From Bacteroidales bacterium (GTDB lineage Bacteria; Bacteroidota; Bacteroidia; Bacteroidales; UBA10428): a stretch of 47,586 nt of DNA. The stretch spans positions 1 through 47,586 of the forward strand of contig DATGXG010000040.1 in the NCBI GenBank assembly GCA_035299085.1, given 5' to 3'. Position 1 is the first letter of the stretch. Every line of letters starts with the position of its first letter. Below the pieces are notes generated by a model. It had not been told where the DNA came from. It worked only from the letters and a program-made list of their open reading frames with translations, and searched no databases. The translations under genes were made by a program, and so were the position numbers. Below, piece after piece: positions 1 through 7,761 of the stretch.

Positions 1-462
1 CATACCGAAGGATATGAAGGGTTTTTCCACCTCACCGATATCAAAGGCACTGTAGACAATGCCACTGTTAATTATATCGTTCGCGATCATGATCAGAAAT
101 TATTCAACCGGAAAAAAGATTTCCTTATAAAAATAATTGACCATCTTAACCTGAAGTATGGTTCGAGAACCGTGAAGCTCACCTTGATTGACCAGTATTA
201 CAATATGAAAGAAAAAATCGAACCCGTTTTTCATATTGTGGACCTGGCACGGAAGGCCATTTCATCATGCGGCATGGTTCCGAAAGTAATCCCCGTACGA
301 GGCGGAACCGACGGATCAAGGCTATCTTACATGGGTTTGCCCTGCCCTAACATTTTTGCAGGTGGTCACAATTTTCACAGCCGATATGAATTTCTTCCCG
401 TAAAGTCAATGGAGAAAGCTGCTGAAGTGATTGTGAAAATCATCGAATTGCATGCTCTGTAG
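1..462 (+). CDS. pepT: Peptidase T (tripeptide aminopeptidase), 3' part
   Basis: The frame is open from base 1, so the gene is cut by the window edge and only about 153 C-terminal residues are present. The segment reads HTEGYEGF at its start, then YYNM, RGGTDGSRLSYMGLPCPN and GGHNFHSRYEF, which is the pattern of the C-terminal part of M20 family PepT. RGGTDG lies in the lid/catalytic domain and the H of the GGHNFHS segment is a likely metal ligand. PepT is a cytoplasmic di-zinc enzyme that removes the N-terminal residue from tripeptides. The first in-frame ATG (172) is internal and is not the true start. The stop codon TAG at 460-462 is the first unit of a tandem repeat. The family call is strong; the missing N-terminus cannot be assessed. 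Confidence 0.9.
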   Translation, partial: HTEGYEGFFHLTDIKGTVDNATVNYIVRDHDQKLFNRKKDFLIKIIDHLNLKYGSRTVKLTLIDQYYNMKEKIEPVFHIVDLARKAISSCGMVPKVIPVRGGTDGSRLSYMGLPCPNIFAGGHNFHSRYEFLPVKSMEKAAEVIVKIIELHAL

Positions 463-508
463 CCTCTTAGTCTGTAGTCTGTTAATCTGTAGTCTGTTAG
501 TCTGTTAG
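456..508 (+). repeat. Tandem TCTGTAG/TCTGTTAG repeat anchored on the pepT stop codon
   Basis: Seven consecutive units of 7-8 bp: TCTGTAG, CCTCTTAG, TCTGTAG, TCTGTTAA, TCTGTAG, TCTGTTAG, TCTGTTAG. The first unit ends in the real pepT stop codon, so every unit repeats a stop triplet in the same phase. Similar stop-anchored repeats occur at 24754-24795 and 38315-38370. The function is unknown. Confidence 0.8.
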
Positions 509-564
509 GAATACCGAACGCCAAACACCGAATACTGAATACTGTTTAAATTGGAGAAGTTGAA

Positions 565-2607
565 ATGAAGAGAGTTGTGTTTTATTGGATTTGCTGTGGC
601 TGGATGTTGGTCATACCTTTCACATTGCATGCGGTTGATGATACCTTATGTACGCCCAACCCGTCGGCGGAGGCTGTGGCATTGTACCGGTATCTGCTTG
701 ACATGAAGGGCGACAGGATTCTCTCGGGTCAGATGTACGCCCCATGGGGTATCAATGAGCTTACTTATATCAAAAATATTACAGGCAAGCAGCCTGCTGT
801 AATGGGTGTCGATTTTATTCATCAGAGTTCGAACGCGCAGGAAGTGCAGAATGCGGTCAACTGGTGGAAATCAGGTGGAATACCTACAATCATGTGGCAC
901 TGGGGCGCCCCCGGAGTAGGCGAAGGTTATGAAAACAGCAAGGTTGCCATTGATATCGATAAATGCTTTATCGAAGGCACTCCTGAATACACTTCATTCT
1001 GGAGCGAACTGAAAATAAAGGCGGACCTGCTTGAAACCATCCGCGATGCCCATGTTCCGGTTTTATGGCGACCCTATCATGAGCTGAACGGCAACTGGTT
1101 CTGGTGGGGTAAGCAGGGCCCCGATAAATTCAAAAAACTTTGGATAACCATGTATAATTACTTTGTACATGACCGTGGCCTGAATAACCTGATCTGGGTG
1201 CTTTGTTATACAGGCCAGCCTGATGCAGCCTGGTACCCGGGCGATGAATACGTGGATATAGGAGGAGCCGATATTTATGATGCAGGCAACGGCTCCCAGG
1301 CTACCATGTACATTGCAGTTAAAACCATAACAAATGATAAATTTCCTATTGCTTATCATGAATGTGGAATCCCCCCTGATCCGGATCTTTGCCTGGCTCA
1401 GAATGCCATGTGGAGCTGGTGGATGGAATGGCATACCACATGGCTGCAGGGTGTTGACACTGCATACCTGAAAAAAGTATACAAACATTACCTGGTTATC
1501 ACTAAAGACGAACTGCCGGATATAGTGTCAACCTACGGATGGGATTCGGCCTGTAAACCTTCAGCAGTGACGGCGGATGTAAAAAAAAACGGCAGTTCAT
1601 GGCTGCAGAGTAAAAAATTAACTTTATTAACGGGTGACACTGCCTGGCTGAAAGTGGCCGCAGCCGACAGCGGAAAATGGACGTGGTCGGGTTATATTAC
1701 CCAGGGGAATGATACTATTAAGCAGATTGTATTCAACCAATCGGGTTCTGCTGTTGCAACATTCAGGAATACCTGCGGTGCCATAACCTCAGTTTCTTTT
1801 AACCTTGCTGATGCATGTCCTCCTCCTGTCATTTCACCGTACATCCGGGTGGATAACGGCGGATGGCAACAGGTGAACAGTATCCGGATCAACTATGGTT
1901 CGATCGTAAAAATATCACCGCAACCGTTAACAGGCGGAACATGGAGGTGGACCGGGGCTGTCGATGCCACTACAAGGGAGATCACCTTTGTGCCGGACAC
2001 CACTTGTATGGTTTCAGGTGAATTCGTCAGTACATGCGGAAAAACAGCCAGGAAGAATTTTTATATCACAGTGGTTTGTCCTTCAAACCCCATCACGCCG
2101 TACATTCGTGTTAATAACAACGATTTTATTTCGGCCGACAATGTCACCGTATTTGAAGGAGACTCTGTTACATTGAGTCCGCAGGCAACTGCAGGAGGAA
2201 CATGGAAATGGAGCGGGGCGTTTACAGCAGAAACACGCGATCTAAAGTTTAAGGCCGACAGCTCATGTATAGTGAGGGTTACTTATACCAACGGCTGCGG
2301 CGTAAATAGTTATAAGAATTTTACCATACAGGTAAACACTGTTCCGGTGGCAGTCAAAGAGGCTGAACGGGTTACAGGATCCCTGCTTTATCCAAATCCT
2401 GTATCCGGTTTTCTTTATCTGAATTCAGAAATAACAAAGGAAGATCCAATCATTTCCATTTTGTCCCTCCATGGCGAGATTCTTTTGAAAAAAGGGCATA
2501 ATAGTTCAGGAATCGATATTTCATCCCTGAAGCCCGGGATGTATTTTATCATGATCGAATTTAAGGAAAGGGTAATCGTTCAGGAGTTCATAAAAAACGG
2601 TTTCTGA
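565..2607 (+). CDS. T9SS-exported GH26 family endo-beta-mannanase-like protein with three Ig-like repeats
   Basis: Secreted glycoside hydrolase of 680 residues. A signal peptide covers about residues 1-23. The GH26 barrel spans about 30-330: WRPYHELNGNWFWWG supplies the expected acid/base E173 and AYHECG the nucleophile E266, the classic GH26 pair. GH26 members mostly hydrolyse beta-1,4-mannans; some act on other beta-glycans. Three tandem Ig-like modules follow (about 345-595), each with a core of the type GGTWxWSGA, and then a T9SS type A sorting domain (about 605-680) starting at LYPNPVSG and containing GMYFIMI. The protein is therefore probably exported through the outer membrane and anchored or released. 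It opens the carbohydrate locus and is followed 55 bp later by the GH97 gene. The family is well supported; mannan as substrate is inferred. Confidence 0.88.
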   Translation: MKRVVFYWICCGWMLVIPFTLHAVDDTLCTPNPSAEAVALYRYLLDMKGDRILSGQMYAPWGINELTYIKNITGKQPAVMGVDFIHQSSNAQEVQNAVNWWKSGGIPTIMWHWGAPGVGEGYENSKVAIDIDKCFIEGTPEYTSFWSELKIKADLLETIRDAHVPVLWRPYHELNGNWFWWGKQGPDKFKKLWITMYNYFVHDRGLNNLIWVLCYTGQPDAAWYPGDEYVDIGGADIYDAGNGSQATMYIAVKTITNDKFPIAYHECGIPPDPDLCLAQNAMWSWWMEWHTTWLQGVDTAYLKKVYKHYLVITKDELPDIVSTYGWDSACKPSAVTADVKKNGSSWLQSKKLTLLTGDTAWLKVAAADSGKWTWSGYITQGNDTIKQIVFNQSGSAVATFRNTCGAITSVSFNLADACPPPVISPYIRVDNGGWQQVNSIRINYGSIVKISPQPLTGGTWRWTGAVDATTREITFVPDTTCMVSGEFVSTCGKTARKNFYITVVCPSNPITPYIRVNNNDFISADNVTVFEGDSVTLSPQATAGGTWKWSGAFTAETRDLKFKADSSCIVRVTYTNGCGVNSYKNFTIQVNTVPVAVKEAERVTGSLLYPNPVSGFLYLNSEITKEDPIISILSLHGEILLKKGHNSSGIDISSLKPGMYFIMIEFKERVIVQEFIKNGF

Positions 2608-2662
2608 ATTCAATAAATCACTTAAATTTAAAATTAAATTATACCACCTAAAAATAAATCCT

Positions 2663-4639
2663 ATGAAAAGAATCCTGATCCTGACTGTATGTTTCCTTCT
2701 GATTGCCGGTGTTTATGCCCAAAAGGGAGGCAAATACCAGCTTAAATCTCCTGACGGAACCATTGTGCTCAGCATTCAGACAGGAGATAAGCTTCAATGG
2801 TCGGTTACCGACAAGGGAAAGAGCATCATCACCCCGTCCCCGATATCTATTACGCTTGGAACCGGAGAAGTATTGGGTGAACGAAGCAAGGTTGTTTCGG
2901 CAACAAATGAAGAAATAAATTTCACCTTCAACCCTGTCCACTACCGCAAGGCCCAGGTAACCGATCATTGCAATCAGCTTATTTTAAAATGCAGGGGAAA
3001 TTACGGATTGATTTTCAGGGTTTACAATGATGCTGTAGCCTATAAATTCTTCACGACAATCCCCGGTGATGTCACAATAAAGAATGAAGAAGTAAACTTT
3101 AATTTCGCCGGTGATTACAAGATTTTCGTTCCTTTTCAGCGCGACTGCCGTGACGGAAAAAATTTCAATTCATCGTTTGAAAACCAGTACAGTGAAATCA
3201 CTTTTTCACGGTTTCCCAAAGACACACTCGCCTTTCTGCCTGTTCTTGTGGACTTAGGATCGAATCAGAAAGCTGAAATTTTTGAGGTTGATCTCGAGGA
3301 TTACCCGGGTATGTATGTTCGTACTAATCCGACCAACCAGGGATTTGAGGGGGTATTTGCTCCATACCCGCTTGAAACATATGTTAAAGGCCTTAATATC
3401 ATACCTTCAAAATCTGCTGACTACATTGCCAAAAGACCAGGAATGCTGAATCTTCCCTGGCGGGCTGTTTTTATAAGCGAACAGGATAAGGATTTACTGG
3501 ATATTGACATCGTTCAGAAACTCGCATCCGAAAGCCGGCTCAATGATATATCATGGGTAAAAGTCGGACAGGTGGCATGGGACTGGTGGAACGACCTCAA
3601 TATTTCGCATGTTGATTTCAGGGCCGGTATGAACACGGAAACCTATAAATATTTCATTGATTTTGCGGCACAGTACGGCATTTCATATATATTATTCGAT
3701 GCCGGATGGAATGTTCCCGGTGACCTTACAAAACCTATTCCAGAGATTGATATACAGCAGGTCATCGATTACGGAAAACAAAAAGGAGTTGGGCTGATTG
3801 TATGGTGTTCATGGCAGGATGTGATGGCTCAGAAGGATAAGGCTTTTCCTTTCTTTGCCGGCATAGGAGTCAAAGGGATGAAAATTGACTTTTTCGACAG
3901 GGATGACCAGCTTGCCGTTGCAAGCACTTATGAGATAGCGAAACAAGCTGCACAGAATAAGCTGATGGTGGATTACCATGGGATTTATAAACCTACAGGA
4001 TTGCAGAAGACCTACCCGAATGTGGTGGGAATAGAAGGGGTATATGGACTTGAGAATTACAAATGGGCTAATCCGAACGGTCCGCGGTATGCCGTTACAT
4101 TGCCCTTCATCCGCAACCAGGCAGGTCCGATGGATTATACACCGGGGGCGATGAGAAACGCAAGCCGTGAAAACTTCAGGCCTGTTAACAGCAACCCGAT
4201 GGCCCAGGGGACCCGTGTTCAACAAATGGCCATGTACATAGTCTTTGAGGTTCCGCTGCAAATGCTTTCCGATAATCCCACCATTTACATGCGCGAAAAA
4301 GAATGCACTGAATTCATTACCCGAATACCCACAACATTTGATCAGTCTGTTCCCCTTGAAAGCAAGGTGGCCGAATATGTTGCCGTTGCCCGCAAAAAGG
4401 GCAATGTATGGTATGCCGGGGCTATGACCGACTGGACACCAAGGGAACTGACGATTGACTGTTCATTCCTGGGTTCGGGAAGCTATACGGCTGAAATTTT
4501 CAGCGACGGTGTGAATGCAGACCGTGATGCAACTGATTATAAAAAATCGGTAATAACAGTGACTTCCACTGATAAACTGAATGTAAAGCTCATGAACGGA
4601 GGCGGCTGGGTGGCCCGTTTTGAACCGGTTAAACAGTAA
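2663..4639 (+). CDS. Glycoside hydrolase family 97, retaining alpha-galactosidase-like subgroup
   Basis: Protein of 658 residues with a signal peptide (1-19, cut after VYA). The order is that of GH97: an N-terminal beta-sandwich (about 25-285), a TIM barrel (about 290-570) and a C-terminal sandwich. GH97 contains inverting alpha-glucosidases (SusB type) and retaining alpha-galactosidases (BT1871 type). Here an Asp, D409 in GMKIDFFDRDDQ, lies where the retaining subgroup has its nucleophile, and E464 in YGLENYKW is 55 residues downstream, the spacing I recall for D415/E470 of BT1871. I therefore infer retaining alpha-galactosidase activity in the periplasm. It lies between GH26 and a lipoprotein gene that starts 8 bp after its stop, so the three are probably co-transcribed. 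Removing alpha-galactose side chains would complement the mannanase. Confidence 0.85.
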   Translation: MKRILILTVCFLLIAGVYAQKGGKYQLKSPDGTIVLSIQTGDKLQWSVTDKGKSIITPSPISITLGTGEVLGERSKVVSATNEEINFTFNPVHYRKAQVTDHCNQLILKCRGNYGLIFRVYNDAVAYKFFTTIPGDVTIKNEEVNFNFAGDYKIFVPFQRDCRDGKNFNSSFENQYSEITFSRFPKDTLAFLPVLVDLGSNQKAEIFEVDLEDYPGMYVRTNPTNQGFEGVFAPYPLETYVKGLNIIPSKSADYIAKRPGMLNLPWRAVFISEQDKDLLDIDIVQKLASESRLNDISWVKVGQVAWDWWNDLNISHVDFRAGMNTETYKYFIDFAAQYGISYILFDAGWNVPGDLTKPIPEIDIQQVIDYGKQKGVGLIVWCSWQDVMAQKDKAFPFFAGIGVKGMKIDFFDRDDQLAVASTYEIAKQAAQNKLMVDYHGIYKPTGLQKTYPNVVGIEGVYGLENYKWANPNGPRYAVTLPFIRNQAGPMDYTPGAMRNASRENFRPVNSNPMAQGTRVQQMAMYIVFEVPLQMLSDNPTIYMREKECTEFITRIPTTFDQSVPLESKVAEYVAVARKKGNVWYAGAMTDWTPRELTIDCSFLGSGSYTAEIFSDGVNADRDATDYKKSVITVTSTDKLNVKLMNGGGWVARFEPVKQ

Positions 4640-4647
4640 GTTGACTA

Positions 4648-5529
4648 ATGAGATACTTTTTGCTTATCATTGTATATTCTCTGTTTTTCATAGGTTGTGC
4701 TTCGCCACAACCCCCGGATATTTTACAGGGTTATAACCTGGATGAGCCTGATGAGATGTTTGTCCTGCCTGATTCACTGCGTGAGATATCCGGAATTGCA
4801 CCGCTGTCGGACACTGAGTTTGCCTGCATACAGGATGAGAATGGAATCGTTTTTATATATGACACTGCAAAAAGACGCATAAGAAGGCAACTTCCGTTTG
4901 GAATTGACGGTGACTTTGAAGGGATAGCCCGTGTACAAAAATCACTTTATATTCTCAGGAGTGACGGTACCCTTTATGAAATTGAGGATTACCGTTCGTC
5001 TCCCGTTGTGAATACACTGGTTACCGGAATTATGGCAGGTGATAACGAAGGATTATGCTATGATTCAACATCGAACCGGCTGTTGATCGGTTCAAAAAGC
5101 AAACTGGGAAACGGATCCGGACTTAAAAATTTCAGGGGAATATATAGTTTTGATTTAGATTCAAAACTTTTATCCGAACAGCCGGTCTTCAGCTTTAATG
5201 TAAAAACACTTCAGCAATTTGCCGTAAAAAACAGAATCGGGGTACCTTCAAAAATAACAAAAAAGGGAAATCAACAGGCAATCATTAAATTCAGGCCATC
5301 CGATATCGATTTCAATCCATTGACAAATGATTTATATGTTCTGTCGTCTGTTGACCACATGTTATTCATCTTTAATAAAGACGGAGTTATAAAGAATATT
5401 CAACTGCTTGACCCGTCGCTGTTTAGTAAAGCAGAAGGATTGTCTTTCCTTGAAAACGGCGACATGGTGGTGACCAATGAAGGGGAAACCAGAAATGCCA
5501 CCCTGCTCCTGTTCCGGCATAGAAAATGA
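4648..5529 (+). CDS. SdiA-regulated-family lipoprotein
   Basis: Protein of 293 residues with a lipoprotein signal (lipobox FIGC, Cys17), so it is probably anchored in the outer membrane or periplasmic face. The rest resembles the SdiA-regulated beta-propeller family: REISGIAPL, then DGDFEGIARV, DNEGLCYD and AEGLSFLENGDMVVTNEGE, a series of blade-like segments with EG(I/L) motifs. The family's biochemical role is not established. It starts 8 bp after the GH97 stop, which suggests one transcript. No catalytic assignment is possible from the sequence. Confidence 0.72.
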   Translation: MRYFLLIIVYSLFFIGCASPQPPDILQGYNLDEPDEMFVLPDSLREISGIAPLSDTEFACIQDENGIVFIYDTAKRRIRRQLPFGIDGDFEGIARVQKSLYILRSDGTLYEIEDYRSSPVVNTLVTGIMAGDNEGLCYDSTSNRLLIGSKSKLGNGSGLKNFRGIYSFDLDSKLLSEQPVFSFNVKTLQQFAVKNRIGVPSKITKKGNQQAIIKFRPSDIDFNPLTNDLYVLSSVDHMLFIFNKDGVIKNIQLLDPSLFSKAEGLSFLENGDMVVTNEGETRNATLLLFRHRK

Positions 5530-5608
5530 ATCCGGTTCTTTCCTTTCATAAAACATTCGTTCACCTAACAGAATAGTCCGTTAGTCAACTTTTTCCAACA
5601 TCAACCCC

Positions 5609-5637
5609 ATGAATCCTCGTATTGTCAATGGATTCAT
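5609..5637. repeat. 8-bp inverted repeat upstream of the 5650 gene
   Basis: ATGAATCC at 5609-5616 and GGATTCAT at 5630-5637 are perfect complements separated by 13 nt. The repeat ends 12 nt before the next ATG. It could be a weak terminator of the preceding unit or an operator; no T-run follows. Confidence 0.35.
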
Positions 5638-5649
5638 TAAACAAAACCT

Positions 5650-6348
5650 ATGAAAAAGCTGCTTTTCTCCTTACTGGCTATCCTGTTAATCCACACCAGC
5701 ATTTTCTCTCAGCGCAATACTGCAAAACAGACTATTCCAGAGGGCTGTGGAACACTGAACCGCGGCATTTACCTTGATGTTACCGAGTTTTTGAACAATA
5801 CTCCTTCGATATCCTGCAATTTTGAGGTAGTTGATTATGCTCCTGATTATTATCTTTATCCTGAAGAGCGCAGCGCCTGGTTCATTTCATTTACCGATGA
5901 CATGGGTTATAAGAAGGTGATGAAAATGAGCGAGGTTTTTGGTTACAATGACGGTAAGGGCATTTTTTTCTCATATCATGGCCGGCCTTATGAATTGCTT
6001 CAGTTCGGCGCTATTTCAATTCTTCGGTATCACCAGAGCTACCATCGCAATATTCTGGCACAGGCGTTCAGCCTTTATACAATTGGCTCAACTGTTACAA
6101 GTACCGAAAAGGTTCAGGAAGTATTGTTCCATGTAAAAAACGACACCATTGTGATGCCTACAGTGAAGAGTCTCAAGGAGCTTATTTCAGATGACCAGGA
6201 ACTTTACAGTGCCTACAGGCACGACCGTAAAACGGATTTCGCTACGAAGCCTCTCGTTTATCTTGAACGCTACAACACAAAACACCCGGTAAAAATGACC
6301 GATCGCGGCATTGAATTCCAGGATATGCCGGAGTTGTCGGAGAAATAG
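5650..6348 (+). CDS. Secreted protein of unknown function
   Basis: Protein of 232 residues with a clear signal peptide (MKKLLFSLLAILLIHTSIFS, cleavage near residue 20) and a globular remainder with many aromatics. I do not recognise a family. Visible features are the segments RGIYLDVTEFLNN near the mature N-terminus, GKGIFFSYHGRPYELLQFGAIS in the middle and a charged C-terminus. There is no lipobox, no sorting domain and no further membrane segment, so it is probably periplasmic. It follows the SdiA-regulated-type lipoprotein by 120 bp that include an inverted repeat, so it may be transcribed separately. Its start is an ATG directly before the signal peptide. Confidence 0.7.
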   Translation: MKKLLFSLLAILLIHTSIFSQRNTAKQTIPEGCGTLNRGIYLDVTEFLNNTPSISCNFEVVDYAPDYYLYPEERSAWFISFTDDMGYKKVMKMSEVFGYNDGKGIFFSYHGRPYELLQFGAISILRYHQSYHRNILAQAFSLYTIGSTVTSTEKVQEVLFHVKNDTIVMPTVKSLKELISDDQELYSAYRHDRKTDFATKPLVYLERYNTKHPVKMTDRGIEFQDMPELSEK

Positions 6349-6355
6349 CGTTTGG

Positions 6356-6463
6356 CTAAGGCTCTGCCTTAGTCGATATATCCTATCAGGCTCTGCCTGA
6401 TTCCCTGACACTTCTATTCAGGCTCAGCCTGAAACGATATAACCGACCGAGGTAGAACCTCGG
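6356..6463. repeat. Array of four 7+3+7 hairpins with different stems
   Basis: Four perfect hairpins, each with a 7-bp stem and a 3-nt loop: CTAAGGC-TCT-GCCTTAG (6356-6372), ATCAGGC-TCT-GCCTGAT (6385-6401), TTCAGGC-TCA-GCCTGAA (6417-6433) and CCGAGGT-AGA-ACCTCGG (6447-6463). Starts are 29, 32 and 30 bp apart, and two of the three spacers share CGATATA. Stem sequence varies while complementarity is perfect in all four. They lie between the unknown secreted protein and the MFS gene. Confidence 0.75.
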
Positions 6464-6487
6464 CCGAACTTCCGAACTTCCGAACCT
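6464..6487. repeat. Short CCGAACTT tandem repeat
   Basis: About three 8-bp units (CCGAACTT, CCGAACTT, CCGAACCT) directly follow the fourth hairpin of the array at 6356-6463. No function is visible. Confidence 0.55.
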
Positions 6488-6513
6488 TTCCACTACCTTT
6501 GAGTTATTACACC

Positions 6514-7761
6514 ATGGGTAACTGGAAAAGAACATTTGCCATTATATGGACGGGACAGCTGTTTTCAACGCTGAGCAGCTCCGTTGTCGGTTATGCCGTT
6601 ATGTTCTGGTTGAGCCTGAAAACCGGATCAGCTGAAGTACTGGCCTATGCCATCATCGCATCCCTTCTCCCGCAGCTGTTGCTGGGAATGTTTACAGGCG
6701 TTTTTGTAGATCGGTGGAACCGTAAGCTGACAATGATCTTTGCGGATCTTTTTATCGCGATTTGTACTCTTGTCATTGCTGTATTGTTTTACACCGGTGA
6801 AACCAGGATCAGTTATTTCTATATATTGCTGGCTCTGAGATCGGCGGGCAGTGCTTTTCACGTACCCGCCATGCAGGCTTCGGTGCCGCTCCTGGCACCT
6901 GAAGACCAGTTAATGCGTATTTCAGGAATAAACAACATAATCCAGTCGGTCAGCACAATTGCCGGTCCCGCCCTTGCAGCCCTGCTTATCAGCCTGCTTG
7001 ATCTTACCCGGGTGCTTATGATTGATGTGGCAGGAGCCGTTATTGCTATAATTTCCTTAATAATGGTTCATATACCCGACCCGGTAAAAAAGGAAAACCT
7101 GAAACCCCATGTTCTTAATGAAATGAAAGAAGGTCTGCGCGAAATATACAGTAAACCGGGACTGTTATGGATCTTTATACTTGCCGTTCTTGCCATGTTT
7201 TTCATTATGCCGGTGGCAGCGCTGTTTCCGCTTATGACACTGAATCATTTCTCAGGAACCACCTATCATATGAGTATTGTTGAAATTTCATGGGGAATCG
7301 GGATGCTATTGGGTGGGGCGCTGTTAGGCATTAATAAACTTAAAAATTATAAGATCATCCTGATCAACCTTATGTACTTCCTGCTCGGATTGTCTTTCCT
7401 GTTTTCAGGAATACTGCCTTCTTCGGGATTTATTTTCTTTGCCATCATAACGGCATTCGGCGGTATATCCATGTCGGTTTATTCGGGATCCTTTAACGTG
7501 GTACTGCAGACTATGGTGGAACCGGCTGCACTCGGAAGGGTCTTTTCAATTTATGGCAGTATTACCCTGCTCCCGGCTATGCTTGGCCTGCTAGCCACCG
7601 GATATATTGCCGACAGCATTGGCATCACCAACGCTTTTATTATTTCAGGAATTGCAATCGGGATCATGAGTTTGTTTGCTTTCCTTGTGCCGGCCATCAA
7701 TAAAATGATAGGGCGTGAACTGCGCGGTCAGCCGCTGGTTCAGGATCCGCAATTTACTTAA
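6514..7761 (+). CDS. MFS transporter (drug/siderophore-exporter-like)
   Basis: Polytopic inner-membrane protein of about 415 residues with roughly 12 hydrophobic segments. The loop between helices 2 and 3 reads GVFVDRWNRK, a version of the MFS signature GxxxDRxxRK, and RSAGSAFHVPAMQASVPLL is typical of the EntS-like MFS_3 group, which mostly exports small molecules. I start at the ATG at 6514; a TTG at 6499 would add five residues but has no better support, and neither start has a clear ribosome binding site. It converges with the hybrid sensor gene and the two coding ends overlap by 8 bp. It sits within the carbohydrate locus, but nothing shows that it carries sugars. Confidence 0.82.
   Translation: MGNWKRTFAIIWTGQLFSTLSSSVVGYAVMFWLSLKTGSAEVLAYAIIASLLPQLLLGMFTGVFVDRWNRKLTMIFADLFIAICTLVIAVLFYTGETRISYFYILLALRSAGSAFHVPAMQASVPLLAPEDQLMRISGINNIIQSVSTIAGPALAALLISLLDLTRVLMIDVAGAVIAIISLIMVHIPDPVKKENLKPHVLNEMKEGLREIYSKPGLLWIFILAVLAMFFIMPVAALFPLMTLNHFSGTTYHMSIVEISWGIGMLLGGALLGINKLKNYKIILINLMYFLLGLSFLFSGILPSSGFIFFAIITAFGGISMSVYSGSFNVVLQTMVEPAALGRVFSIYGSITLLPAMLGLLATGYIADSIGITNAFIISGIAIGIMSLFAFLVPAINKMIGRELRGQPLVQDPQFT

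Noticed and set aside
6356..6463. CRISPR array
   Set aside because: Units are about 17 bp with changing sequence and 12-15 bp gaps; a CRISPR array has constant repeats and longer spacers, and no cas gene is near.
7754..7761. 8-bp overlap of convergent MFS and hybrid sensor genes, and the like at 22245-22252
   Set aside because: Short overlaps of convergent stops are common in compact genomes and need no special explanation.
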